This document shows, in pieces, positions 16,152-24,079 of a DNA stretch of 64,000 bases; within the stretch, counting starts at the first letter, position 1, and each line of letters begins with the position of its first letter. The notes under the pieces were generated by a model, which was not told the DNA's origin, searched no databases, and saw nothing but the letters and a program-made list of their open reading frames with translations. The translations under genes and the position numbers were made by a program. Source of the DNA: Stutzerimonas kunmingensis (lineage in GTDB: Bacteria; Pseudomonadota; Gammaproteobacteria; Pseudomonadales; Pseudomonadaceae); assembly GCF_900114065.1 (NCBI RefSeq), contig NZ_FORS01000001.1:558001-622000 (forward strand), in the 5' to 3' direction.

Positions 16152-17642
16152 TCAGTACTCCAGGCCCAGGCGCTTGTCGGCCATTTCGCTGATTTCGCGG
16201 TAGGCTGCTGCGTCGTTCTGCAGCGTGGTTTCGCGAGCCGGGAACATTTCCTGCAGCTTGCTGGACCAGGCCTGCGAACGGTACTGCTCGGGGAAGCAGC
16301 GCTCGAGCAGGTCGAGCATGATCGAAACGGTCACCGAAGCGCCCGGCGAAGCGCCGAGCAGCGCGGCGATGGTGCCGTCTTTCGCCGCGACCAGTTCGGT
16401 GCCGAACTGCAGGATGCCGCCCTTCTTCGGGTCCTTCTTGATGATCTGCACGCGCTGGCCGGCGATCTCCAGACGCCAGTCCTCGGCCTTGGCCTCGGGA
16501 TAGAAACCACGCAGGGTTTCCAGGCGGTCCTCCATGGACTGCATCACTTCCTTGATCAGGTAGCGGGTCAGGTCCATGTTGTCGCGTGCCACGGCCATCA
16601 TCGGGCCGATGTTGCTCGGCCGAATCGACAGCGGCAGGTCCATGAACGAACCGCGCTTGAGGAACTTGGTGGTGAAGCCGGCGTAGGGCCCGAACAGCAG
16701 GGACTTCTTGCCGTCGACGACACGGGTGTCCAGGTGCGGTACGGACATCGGCGGCGCGCCGACTGCTGCCAGGCTGTAGACCTTGGCCTGGTGCTGCTTG
16801 ACGATTTCCGGGTTGTCGCAGCGCAGCCACTGACCGCTGACCGGGAAGCCGCCGAAGCCCTTGCCTTCGTCGATACCGGACATCTGCAGCAGCGGCAGCG
16901 CAGCGCCACCGGCGCCGAGGAAGACGAAGCCGGATTGCACCTGGCGCGATTCGCCGGTGCGAGTGTTCTTGATGTCGACTTTCCAGCCGCTGGCCGTACG
17001 GTCGAGACCGGTGACCTTCTGGTTGTAGGACACCTTGACGCCAGCGCTACGCGACAGATAGCCGAGAAGCTGGCTGGTCACCGCACCGAAATTGACGTCG
17101 GTACCGTTCATGGCGCGAGTTGCAGCGATGGGCTCGTCGGCGGCGCGGCCCGGCATCATCAGCGGCATCCACTCGGCCAGAGTCGCGCGATCCTCGCTGT
17201 ACTCCATGTCAGCGAAGGCGTGATGGGTCTTCAGCGCATCGAAGCGACGCTTGAGATAGTCGATGTTCTTGCTGCCGCGCACGAAGCTCAGATGCGGAAC
17301 AGCATTGATGAAATCACGCGGGGAACCGAAACCTTCACGGTCAGCGAGGTAGGCCCAGAACTGCTTGGAGACCTCGAACTGGGTGTTGATCAGCACGGCC
17401 TTCTTGATGTCGATCGCGCCATCTTTGCTGTCGGGCGTGTAGTTCAGCTCGCAGAGCCCGGCGTGACCGGTACCGGCATTGTTCCACGGATTGGAGCTTT
17501 CGATGGCTCCGGATTCCTGCAGTTCGACGATTTCCAGCTTGATATTGGGATCGAGTTCCTTGAGCAGTACCGCGAGGGTCGCACTCATGATGCCGGCTCC
17601 CACCAGCACCATATCCACTGCTTCGCTATCGTGTTGCGTCAT
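16152..17642 (-). CDS. mqo: Malate:quinone oxidoreductase
   Basis: A 496-residue FAD enzyme at the cytosolic face of the inner membrane that oxidises malate to oxaloacetate and passes electrons to quinone. The dinucleotide-binding motif [19 protein letters not shown] is near the N-terminus. The [21 protein letters not shown] block is typical of Mqo, and the C-terminal [32 protein letters not shown] region is present. The ATG at 17642 has GGAG nine bases upstream; the in-frame start at 17663 is less likely. The PA4642-family gene follows upstream, an arrangement I recall for mqoB in P. aeruginosa. Confidence 0.96.
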   Translation of the reverse strand: MTQHDSEAVDMVLVGAGIMSATLAVLLKELDPNIKLEIVELQESGAIESSNPWNNAGTGHAGLCELNYTPDSKDGAIDIKKAVLINTQFEVSKQFWAYLADREGFGSPRDFINAVPHLSFVRGSKNIDYLKRRFDALKTHHAFADMEYSEDRATLAEWMPLMMPGRAADEPIAATRAMNGTDVNFGAVTSQLLGYLSRSAGVKVSYNQKVTGLDRTASGWKVDIKNTRTGESRQVQSGFVFLGAGGAALPLLQMSGIDEGKGFGGFPVSGQWLRCDNPEIVKQHQAKVYSLAAVGAPPMSVPHLDTRVVDGKKSLLFGPYAGFTTKFLKRGSFMDLPLSIRPSNIGPMMAVARDNMDLTRYLIKEVMQSMEDRLETLRGFYPEAKAEDWRLEIAGQRVQIIKKDPKKGGILQFGTELVAAKDGTIAALLGASPGASVTVSIMLDLLERCFPEQYRSQAWSSKLQEMFPARETTLQNDAAAYREISEMADKRLGLEY

Positions 17643-17985
17643 CAACGCGTTCTCCAGAATCACAGCATTAAACTGTCGAGACCGCAGTACGCGGCCCCGT
17701 AAAACCCACCAGCCAGACGGTCAGGAACGGAGCATGTGCCTGGACCGCTGCTCGGGAACATGTGCCCGAGAACAGGAAGCCAGAGGCTGCCTGCCAGCTG
17801 TCGGAAGGGCGGCTTTTGGCCTCCTTCCTCTCGCTGCGATCCATCCGGAGCGGGCCTGGCCCAATGCTCGACGGTGGACGCTGCGAGGAAAACGATTGCG
17901 AATCATGTTGCCGAAGCCAGCCGCAGCCTTCGCCGCTGGCAGCGGACTGTGCCGATACGTTCGATACGAAACGGCGGCCCTCAGT
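17643..17985. other. Region between mqo and the PA4642-family gene
   Basis: No gene is supported in these 343 bases. It contains the small inverted repeat CTCGGG (17751-17756) and CCCGAG (17765-17770) with an eight-base loop, which may be part of the mqo leader on the minus strand. AT-richer sequence at about 17890-17912 shows no clear operator. Confidence 0.35.
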
Positions 17986-18273
17986 TCAGCCGCGCATGGC
18001 CTCGATCAGTTCGATATAAGGTCTGGCCTGACGCTGGTTGGCGACCAGATCGATAAAGCTCTGCCCTTTGCTATCCCGGGCATCGAGGTCGTAGCCGGCG
18101 GCCACGAAGAAGCCGAGAAAGCGCTCGAAATCATCAATGCGCAGGCCGCGATAGGCCTTGATCAGCTTGTGCAGCGAAGGGGGGGGATCGTCAGCCGGTT
18201 CAGGCTGAAGAAACAGCTTGATCGACTCATCCGCGATCTCGTCGCCAATCACCTGCTTCTTGTCTTTACGCAT
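17986..18273 (-). CDS. PA4642-family conserved protein
   Basis: A 95-residue cytosolic protein, MRKDKKQVIGDEIADESIKLFL and then SLHKLIKAYRGLRIDDFERFL. It matches the PA4642 family as I recall it, conserved in Pseudomonas beside mqoB. The function is unknown. The ATG at 18273 is preceded by GGAGGCGGC. A promoter TTGAGT-N17-TAAACT lies upstream. The repeated short helical segments recall an ankyrin-like unit (GYDLDARDSKGQSFIDLV), as in the C-terminal part. Confidence 0.85.
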   Translation of the reverse strand: MRKDKKQVIGDEIADESIKLFLQPEPADDPPPSLHKLIKAYRGLRIDDFERFLGFFVAAGYDLDARDSKGQSFIDLVANQRQARPYIELIEAMRG

Positions 18274-18308
18274 GCCGCCTCCGGTCCACGGGGTCTCACG
18301 GGGGCGGC

Positions 18309-18337
18309 AGTTTACTCCTCGCAGGCGACGCACTCAA
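18309..18337 (-). promoter_or_regulatory. Sigma-70 promoter of the PA4642-family gene
   Basis: On the minus strand TTGAGT (18332-18337) and TAAACT (18309-18314) are separated by 17 bases, about 36 bases upstream of the start codon. Confidence 0.55.
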
Positions 18338-18465
18338 CGCGCCAGGCCGGCTTGCGACCAAGGTCGTACATCGCCGCCTCGGTATGCCGGGCGATCTTTC
18401 AGCACAAAGAACAAGAGCTGCCCGCGCTTATAATGGCGCCTTCGCCTACAAGGAGCGTCCCAGGC

Positions 18466-20196
18466 ATGAAACTTCCCCCACTGTTTGCCGCCTGGCACCA
18501 GGTCCTGCGTCTGGGCTACGGTGCCCGCGCGCTGCGCGGCGATATCAGCGCCGGCCTGACGGTCGGCATCATCGCCATCCCGCTGGCCATGGCCCTGGCG
18601 ATCGCCGTTGGCGTGGCGCCACAGCACGGTCTCTACACCGTATTGATCGCCGCGCCACTGATCGCGCTGACCGGGGGATCGCGCTTCAATGTCTCCGGGC
18701 CGACAGCGGCTTTCGTGGTGATCCTGTTGCCGATCACCCAGCAGTTCGGCCTTGGCGGCCTTCTGCTGTGCACCATGCTCGCCGGTCTGATCCTGATCGC
18801 ACTGGGCCTGCTGCGCGCTGGACGCCTGATCGCATTCATCCCCTACCCTGTCACCCTCGGATTCACCGCGGGCATCGGCATCGTCATCGCCACCCTGCAG
18901 ATCAAGGACCTGTTCGGCCTGACGCTGAACGAACAACCACAGCACTACGTCGAGCAGGTCAGCCTGCTGCTGCGCTCGCTGCCGGGCGCCCGGCTCGGCG
19001 ACGCGCTGGTGGCGGCGATCTGTCTCGCGGTGCTGATCATCTGGCCGCGCTGGGTACCGAAAGTACCCGGGCACCTGGTGGCACTGACCGTCGGTGCGCT
19101 GGCAGGTTTGCTGCTGGAATCGTCCGGATTGTCCGTGGCGACCCTTGGCGAGCGGTTCAGCTACACCCTGGACGGGATCACCCATCCGGGTATTCCACCG
19201 TTTCTCCCAGATTTCGCCTGGCCCTGGCTGCTACCCGGTCCGGATGGCCAGCCGCTGCAGCTGAGTTACGAGCTGTTCCGCGAATTGCTCGCGCCGGCGT
19301 TTGCCATCGCCATGCTCGGCGCCATCGAGTCGCTGCTTTGCGCCGTGGTCGCCGACGGCATGACCGGCAGCAACCACGAGCCCAACGGCGAGCTGATCGG
19401 CCAGGGGCTGGGCAATCTGGTCGCCCCGCTGTTCGGCGGCATCACGGCGACCGCAGCGATCGCCCGCAGCGCCACGAATGTCCGGGCCGGGGCGTTCTCG
19501 CCGCTGGCAGCAATGATTCATGCGGGTGTGGTGCTGGTCGCAGTGCTCTGGCTGGCGCCGCTGTTCAGTTACCTGCCCATGGCGGCACTGGCGGCGTTGC
19601 TGGTGATGGTGGCGTGGAACATGAGCGAAGCGCCGCACGTGCTGCACGTATTGCGCATTGCACCGCGCAGCGATGTGCTGGTGCTGCTGACCTGCCTGAC
19701 ACTCACCGTGCTGTTCGACATGGTGCTGGCCGTCGGGGTCGGGCTGCTGCTGGCAGCCGGGCTGTTCATAAAGCGCATGAGCGAGCTGACCGACACCACC
19801 GCTCTCTCGCGCGAGCAACGGCGCATCCTCCAGGACATGCCCGAGCACGTGGCGACCTACGCGATCCGTGGGCCGCTGTTCTTCGGCGCGGCGGAAAAGG
19901 CGCTGGGCGCGCTGCGGCGCTTCAATCCCGAGGTCAAGGTGGTGATCGTCGACATCAGCGCGGTGCCGATGCTGGACATGACCGCGCTGGCATCGCTGGA
20001 AAACGTGCTGGTGGATTACCGCCGACTGGGGGTCACGCTGATCCTGAGCGGCAGCAATGCGCGCGTCCGCCTGAAATTGCGCCGCGCCGGCATTCACCGC
20101 CTGCAGGGGCATCTGCTGTACGTGCGCAACCTGAGTCAGGCCCGCGAGAAAGCACTGCGCCTGTTGCGCCCGGAGCCGGGCGAGGCCCCCGCCTGA
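18466..20196 (+). CDS. SulP-family anion transporter with STAS domain
   Basis: A 576-residue inner-membrane transporter for sulfate or other anions such as dicarboxylates or bicarbonate. The N-terminal half has 10 or more hydrophobic segments, with the SulP signature around residues 45-70 (APQHGLYTVLIAAPLIALTGGS). A cytosolic STAS domain follows from about residue 440 (VATYAIRGPLFFGAAEKALG, then VVIVDISAVPMLDMTALASLE). The ATG at 18466 has AAGGAG ten bases upstream; the frame stays open far upstream but only this start fits the family. A TATAAT lies at 18429-18434, without a good -35 box. The substrate is not determined. Confidence 0.92.
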   Translation: MKLPPLFAAWHQVLRLGYGARALRGDISAGLTVGIIAIPLAMALAIAVGVAPQHGLYTVLIAAPLIALTGGSRFNVSGPTAAFVVILLPITQQFGLGGLLLCTMLAGLILIALGLLRAGRLIAFIPYPVTLGFTAGIGIVIATLQIKDLFGLTLNEQPQHYVEQVSLLLRSLPGARLGDALVAAICLAVLIIWPRWVPKVPGHLVALTVGALAGLLLESSGLSVATLGERFSYTLDGITHPGIPPFLPDFAWPWLLPGPDGQPLQLSYELFRELLAPAFAIAMLGAIESLLCAVVADGMTGSNHEPNGELIGQGLGNLVAPLFGGITATAAIARSATNVRAGAFSPLAAMIHAGVVLVAVLWLAPLFSYLPMAALAALLVMVAWNMSEAPHVLHVLRIAPRSDVLVLLTCLTLTVLFDMVLAVGVGLLLAAGLFIKRMSELTDTTALSREQRRILQDMPEHVATYAIRGPLFFGAAEKALGALRRFNPEVKVVIVDISAVPMLDMTALASLENVLVDYRRLGVTLILSGSNARVRLKLRRAGIHRLQGHLLYVRNLSQAREKALRLLRPEPGEAPA

Positions 20197-20233
20197 ATGC
20201 GCTCCCGGCTTGTCCGGCAGCGCAAGCCATAGG

Positions 20234-21145
20234 TCAGCCTGCGTATTTTTGCAGGTTGGCCATCATCTCCTTCAACGCTTCCATGTTGTCGGCCGGGTGC
20301 GCGGCATTCTCGAAATTGCAGATCTGCTGCCACTGAGCCGCGACGTCCTCGGCATCGAAGCCGGCCTGCGGGTCGAAGCCGACGCCAAGGCTGCGTTCCC
20401 AGCGCACCTTGCCCATCCAGCCGCCACCCACCTCGAACAGGCCGGAGGTTTCCTGGCACTGCTCGCTAGCCAGATACACCACCAGCGGACTCACCAGTTC
20501 GGGTTTGAGCTGCTCGAACACCTGCGGCGGAATCAGCCCCTCGGTCATCCGCGTGCCGCCGGTGGGCGCGATGGCGTTGACCAGCACGTTGTTCTTGCGC
20601 CCTTCCAGCGCCAGCGTACGGGTCAGGCCGTACAGACCGAGCTTGGCCATGCCGTAGTTCGACTGCCCGAAGTTGCCATAGATGCCGGAGGTCGAAGCGG
20701 TGAAGATCACCCGCCCGTAGTTCTGTTCGCGCATGTGTGGCCAGGCGGCACGGGTGACCTTGTAGGCGCCCTCGACATGCACCCGATAGACCAGATCCCA
20801 GTCGGCGTCTTCCATCTTGTGGAAGGTTTTGTCGCGCAGGATGCCGGCGTTGTTCACCACCACATCTATGTGACCGAAGGAATCGAGGGCCTGCTGCACG
20901 ATGCGATCGCCATCGGTTACTGAATCATGATTGGCGACAGCGGTGCCCCCCGCCTGGCGAATTTCCTCCACCACACGATCAGCAGCGGAGCTGTTGGCTC
21001 CCTCGCCCTGGGTGCTGCCGCCCAGATCATTGACCACGACCTTCGCACCGTGGCGGGCGAACAGCAGCGCGTGCGCCCGCCCGAGCCCGCCGCCGGCTCC
21101 GGTCACGATCACTACCTTGTCTTCGAAGCGAATGGCATCAGTCAT
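20234..21145 (-). CDS. SDR-family 3-hydroxyacyl-CoA dehydrogenase-like oxidoreductase
   Basis: A 303-residue short-chain dehydrogenase. The NAD(P) motif VTGAGGGLGRAHALLFARHGA is at the N-terminus, NNAG at about 98-101, and the catalytic Ser-Tyr-Lys set shows in ASTSGIYGNFGQSNYGMAKLG. The NDLGG segment with the insert GEGANSSAAD is typical of the dehydrogenase part of multifunctional beta-oxidation enzymes (MFE-2 type). It likely oxidises a 3-hydroxyacyl-CoA or a related alcohol. The C-terminus lacks the hydratase and SCP2 domains of MFE-2. The gene is alone, convergent with the SulP gene. Confidence 0.9.
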   Translation of the reverse strand: MTDAIRFEDKVVIVTGAGGGLGRAHALLFARHGAKVVVNDLGGSTQGEGANSSAADRVVEEIRQAGGTAVANHDSVTDGDRIVQQALDSFGHIDVVVNNAGILRDKTFHKMEDADWDLVYRVHVEGAYKVTRAAWPHMREQNYGRVIFTASTSGIYGNFGQSNYGMAKLGLYGLTRTLALEGRKNNVLVNAIAPTGGTRMTEGLIPPQVFEQLKPELVSPLVVYLASEQCQETSGLFEVGGGWMGKVRWERSLGVGFDPQAGFDAEDVAAQWQQICNFENAAHPADNMEALKEMMANLQKYAG

Positions 21146-21360
21146 GGCGTACTCCCTCAGCGGTCTTGGATGAATTCAGGTGCGCCGAGTGTCGATCAGG
21201 CGCCGGGGCCCGACAACCAACCGCCCGGAAATGAATGCCAGTGCATAAGGGTCGAGGATGGGCTGCTCCGCCGCCAATGTTCTGGACGTTTTTTATTCAT
21301 ACCGCCGACAGCCGTGCCATCACTGGCCCGGCGGCGTATTTGCCCAAACAACTCACAGCG

Positions 21361-21383
21361 TTATCCACAGCCATCGTGGATAA
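21361..21383. promoter_or_regulatory. Inverted DnaA-box pair 1
   Basis: A perfect box TTATCCACA is on the plus strand at 21361-21369. CGTGGATAA at 21375-21383 is its inverted partner with one mismatch (TTATCCACG on the minus strand). The spacer is five bases. Confidence 0.75.
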
Positions 21384-21547
21384 CCAAAGCGATCACTACC
21401 ATCGTGAAATGGCACCGCACATATTGCCTATGAACGCGCGAGGCCTTCTGTTATGCGGCCCGTGGTCGCACCAAGCAGGACTGAGCAAAAAACGCACATA
21501 CTGCTGGAAGTCCCGCGCCGCTTCGCCTAGAGCAGACCTTCCCAAGG

Positions 21548-21556
21548 TTATCCACA
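21548..21556 (+). promoter_or_regulatory. Single DnaA box
   Basis: A perfect TTATCCACA. A partial inverted partner GGGGATAA (21576-21583) lies 19 bases downstream, so this may be a weaker member of the same set. Confidence 0.65.
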
Positions 21557-21690
21557 GAACCGCACACAACTATCGGGGATAAATGAAGCGGCAAATAGCG
21601 CAAGTGCTATCACGGCAATGTCGAGAATCTAAGAGCGCTGGGAGCGCCCTGTTCTTAGCATGAGCGCATCAACCGACGGAGAGATCGTCC

Positions 21691-21768
21691 ATGTCCAGTC
21701 GCAATCTGCTCGAGAGCCTGTTTGCCAATTACGCGTGCGCCAGTGGAGGTGCATTGAACGGCCGCTGA
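21691..21768 (+). CDS. Possible 25-residue ORF
   Basis: The frame ATG TCC AGT reads MSSRNLLESLFANYACASGG and ends at a TGA. A GGAGAGAT stands about eight bases before the ATG, a good ribosome-binding site, and the ORF lies between the DnaA boxes and the LOG gene. It resembles no family I know and may be a leader peptide or chance. It is kept only because of its translation signal. Confidence 0.2.
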   Translation: MSSRNLLESLFANYACASGGALNGR

Positions 21769-21840
21769 CATCGCCGAGCACGCTTGGCCGTTCGTCCATG
21801 CCCGCGTACCCTTCCGCCAGCCCTACGAGCGGAGTAAACG

Positions 21841-22428
21841 ATGACCTTGCGTTCCATTTGCGTTTTCTGCGGCGCCAGCCGTGGTTCGAATCCCATCTAT
21901 GAACAAGCAGCCCAGGATCTCGGCCGCACCCTTGCGGCCAACGGCATCCGGCTGATCTACGGCGGCGGCGCCGTCGGCCTGATGGGGGTGGTGGCAGACG
22001 CCACCATGGCTGCCGGCGGCGAGGTGATCGGCATCATTCCGCAGAGCCTGAAAGATGCCGAGGTCGGCCACACCGGCCTCACTCGGCTGGAAGTAGTCGA
22101 CGGCATGCACGCCCGCAAGGCGCGGATGGCAGAGCTCGCGGATGCCTTCATCGCTTTACCTGGCGGGCTGGGTACGCTGGAGGAGCTTTTCGAGGTCTGG
22201 ACCTGGGGTCAGCTTGGCTATCACCCCAAACCGCTCGGGTTGCTGGACGTCAACCACTTCTACAGCAAGCTCAGTCATTTCCTCGATCACCTCGTCGAAG
22301 AGGGATTCGTCCGCTCCCAGCACCGCGAGATGTTGCAACGTAGTGACGAGTCGCAGGCGCTCATAGAGTTGCTGGATGCCTGGCAACCGCCTACTCATAG
22401 TCGCTGGGCCAAAAATTCGCCGCTGTGA
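21841..22428 (+). CDS. LOG-family phosphoribohydrolase (TIGR00730)
   Basis: A 195-residue cytosolic enzyme of the LOG family, which hydrolyses nucleoside 5'-monophosphates (cytokinin riboside monophosphates in plants, AMP in some bacteria) to base and ribose 5-phosphate. The catalytic signature [20 protein letters not shown] is intact, preceded by [10 protein letters not shown] and [11 protein letters not shown]. Older databases call such proteins lysine decarboxylases, which is wrong. The ATG at 21841 has CGGAG at good spacing. Both flanks carry DnaA boxes, with no evident link to the enzyme. Confidence 0.93.
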   Translation: MTLRSICVFCGASRGSNPIYEQAAQDLGRTLAANGIRLIYGGGAVGLMGVVADATMAAGGEVIGIIPQSLKDAEVGHTGLTRLEVVDGMHARKARMAELADAFIALPGGLGTLEELFEVWTWGQLGYHPKPLGLLDVNHFYSKLSHFLDHLVEEGFVRSQHREMLQRSDESQALIELLDAWQPPTHSRWAKNSPL

Positions 22429-22510
22429 TCTAGCCGAATCCAGCTGATCAAATTTCACTCTCCGAGCTGTAGCCCACGCATCAAGCGGGCCGCAGCTCTG
22501 CCTCCCCATG

Positions 22511-22545
22511 TTATCCACATGCGCATCCACAGCAAAAGTGGATAA
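22511..22545. promoter_or_regulatory. Inverted DnaA-box module 2 (35 bp)
   Basis: TTATCCACA at 22511-22519 faces AGTGGATAA at 22537-22545 (TTATCCACT on the minus strand, one mismatch). The 17-base spacer contains another ATCCACAG, a partial box. Confidence 0.75.
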
Positions 22546-22682
22546 GCGCTCGCATCGACCTGTTGTGTTACGCACGTGCGGGCAATGCGACATTTCAGAA
22601 GCCTTAAACCTGCGAACGTACAATTTTCGATCAACAGGCTCGATCGCTAGTGCCGCTAATGCTGTAGCAAGCAGCTAAATGG

Positions 22683-22717
22683 TTATCCACAACTCAGCCC
22701 ACAGCTGTAGTGGATAA
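22683..22717. promoter_or_regulatory. Inverted DnaA-box module 3 (35 bp)
   Basis: TTATCCACA at 22683-22691 faces AGTGGATAA at 22709-22717 with the same 17-base spacer as module 2. The spacer again contains CCCACAG at the same place, so modules 2 and 3 are copies of one design. Confidence 0.75.
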
Positions 22718-22833
22718 GGTAGCCGAACGAATCGAACGTGCTGGACTCAACAAAAGCATCGCTCGTCTAATTCCGAGGCTTACACCATGGGTGCATCAAC
22801 AAGGCTTCAATCGCTGCATCAGGGCAGACGTCC

Positions 22834-23310
22834 ATGAGCTGGCTGGCCCTGACACTGGTGGCGTTCGTCATCTTCGTGCTGGTCTTCTTCGTCAAGAACC
22901 GGCAGCTCAACCATCCCGCGCTGCAATATCCCTATCGCCTCAAGGCGCCACTATTCTCGCCAGCGGAACGCGAGCTGCTGGAAATGCTGCAACGCACGGT
23001 CGGCGAGCGCTATCTGATCTTCCCCAAGGTAAGCGTCGCCGACGTTGTGGAAGTCACCGCCATCGCCCGACGGGCGTACTGGTACCGCGCCACCAACCGC
23101 ATCGCGGCCACGCGCTTCGATTTCGTGCTGTGCGACAGGGCCGATCTTCAGCCGGTCTGCGTCATCAACCTGCACGACCCTGACACCGATGAGGAATTCA
23201 TGGATCGACTGTGCGAGACGGTCGGGTTGCCGCAGGTCCACCTGCCAGCGGATGCAGCGCGCTCCTATAGCGATGTCCGGGAAGCCATCGAGTCGGCGCT
23301 GCAGCCCTGA
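22834..23310 (+). CDS. DUF2726-domain membrane-anchored protein
   Basis: A 158-residue protein with one N-terminal membrane anchor (WLALTLVAFVIFVLVFFV) and a cytosolic DUF2726 domain. The latter starts LFSPAERELLEMLQRTVGERYLIFPKVSVADVV and continues with FDFVLCDRADLQPVCVINLHD. DUF2726 resembles a restriction-endonuclease-like fold (the D...x...V.E pattern around FDFVLCD...CVINL), but the catalytic Glu-Lys motif is not clear here. Function unknown. The ATG at 22834 has a weak GGGCAGACG upstream. Confidence 0.8.
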   Translation: MSWLALTLVAFVIFVLVFFVKNRQLNHPALQYPYRLKAPLFSPAERELLEMLQRTVGERYLIFPKVSVADVVEVTAIARRAYWYRATNRIAATRFDFVLCDRADLQPVCVINLHDPDTDEEFMDRLCETVGLPQVHLPADAARSYSDVREAIESALQP

Positions 23311-23428
23311 TCGACCGCTGGCGGGAATGAGCGCAGCAGCGGACGGTCACACGTCTGCATGACGTATCCATGCTGTGCAGTACCGCTGCGGAGACATCTG
23401 CAATCGACCACCGGCTACGAGTGACACT

Positions 23429-23914
23429 ATGAAATACGCTCTCCCCCTGCTGCTTTCCCTCGCCCCGCTGGCTGCGCTGGCGGACGACCCGACCTGTCAT
23501 GACACCAACGAAGCGCAGGTCGCCGCGCTTTTCGATCGCTGGAACGACGATGTGCAATCAGGCGATCCAAAACGCGTGGTGGAAAACTACGCACCTGACT
23601 CGATGCTGCTGCCTACAGTGTCCAACACGCCGCGGCAGACGGCGGAAGCCAAGCTCGACTACTTCGAGCACTTTCTGGCGCTCAAACCGAAGGGCGAAGT
23701 TGTCTCGCGAAAGATCATGATCGACTGCAACAGCGCGCTCGATACCGGGCTCTACAGCTTCAAGCTGGGCGACGGCAAGACGGTGCCGGCGCGTTATACC
23801 TTTACCTACAGGTGGTCCGCCGACGCCGGACAGTGGCTGATCACCAGTCACCACTCATCGGCGATGCCAGAGCAGCCCGAGGCGGTACAGCAGGTGATTG
23901 AAGAGAGCGACTGA
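23429..23914 (+). CDS. Exported SgcJ/EcaC-family (NTF2-like) protein
   Basis: A 161-residue protein with a Sec signal peptide MKYALPLLLSLAPLAALA cleaved before DDPT. The mature part is an NTF2-like domain of the SgcJ/EcaC (DUF4440-type) group: VAALFDRWNDDVQSGDPKRVVENYAPDSMLLPTV, with the C-terminal WLITSHHSSAMPE typical of CaMKII-association-like folds. Periplasmic location is expected. The ligand or substrate is unknown. The ATG at 23429 is chosen over the in-frame 23375 because only it begins with a signal peptide. Confidence 0.82.
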   Translation: MKYALPLLLSLAPLAALADDPTCHDTNEAQVAALFDRWNDDVQSGDPKRVVENYAPDSMLLPTVSNTPRQTAEAKLDYFEHFLALKPKGEVVSRKIMIDCNSALDTGLYSFKLGDGKTVPARYTFTYRWSADAGQWLITSHHSSAMPEQPEAVQQVIEESD

Positions 23915-24079
23915 TCGTCCTGCGAAATACGCCCAAACAGGGGCGCCTGGCCACACCAGCGGGGCGCGCCCGCTGTACCATCCGCCCTCGACAAGCGAAG
24001 GGTCTCGACCGCGGGCTTGCACCAGCCCGCCTGTGCTCGATACTTCTGATAAGCACGCCGTATCCGGACCCGAACCATC

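Larger units (their letters stand above)
21146..21840. other. Long intergenic region with DnaA boxes, left of the LOG gene
   Basis: About 695 bases without a convincing gene. It holds an inverted DnaA-box pair (21361-21383), one more perfect box (21548-21556), and AT-richer sequence at about 21570-21640. The only frame with a good ribosome-binding site is a 25-residue ORF at 21691-21768. The remaining frames have no recognisable protein features. Confidence 0.6.
22429..22833. other. Intergenic region with DnaA-box modules, right of the LOG gene
   Basis: These 405 bases hold no convincing gene. They carry two 35-bp modules of inverted DnaA boxes (22511-22545 and 22683-22717). The sequence between them is moderately AT-rich (for example GTACAATTTTCGATC at 22617-22631). 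Confidence 0.6.

Noticed and set aside
16026-17702. A 558-codon plus-strand frame opposite mqo.
   Set aside because: It is the antisense of mqo; no start signal or domain supports it.
17880-17915. A Fur-like operator near GATTGCGAATCATG.
   Set aside because: The match to the Fur consensus is too weak and neither neighbouring gene is a typical iron-regulated gene.
17479-18465. An N-terminal extension of about 329 residues on the SulP transporter.
   Set aside because: The frame is open by chance across mqo antisense and a divergent gene; the ATG at 18466 with AAGGAG gives a normal SulP length.
21146-22833. The main chromosomal origin oriC.
   Set aside because: No dnaA, dnaN, rpmH or gyrB gene is nearby, which is where pseudomonad oriC lies; the site is reported only as a DnaA-box cluster.
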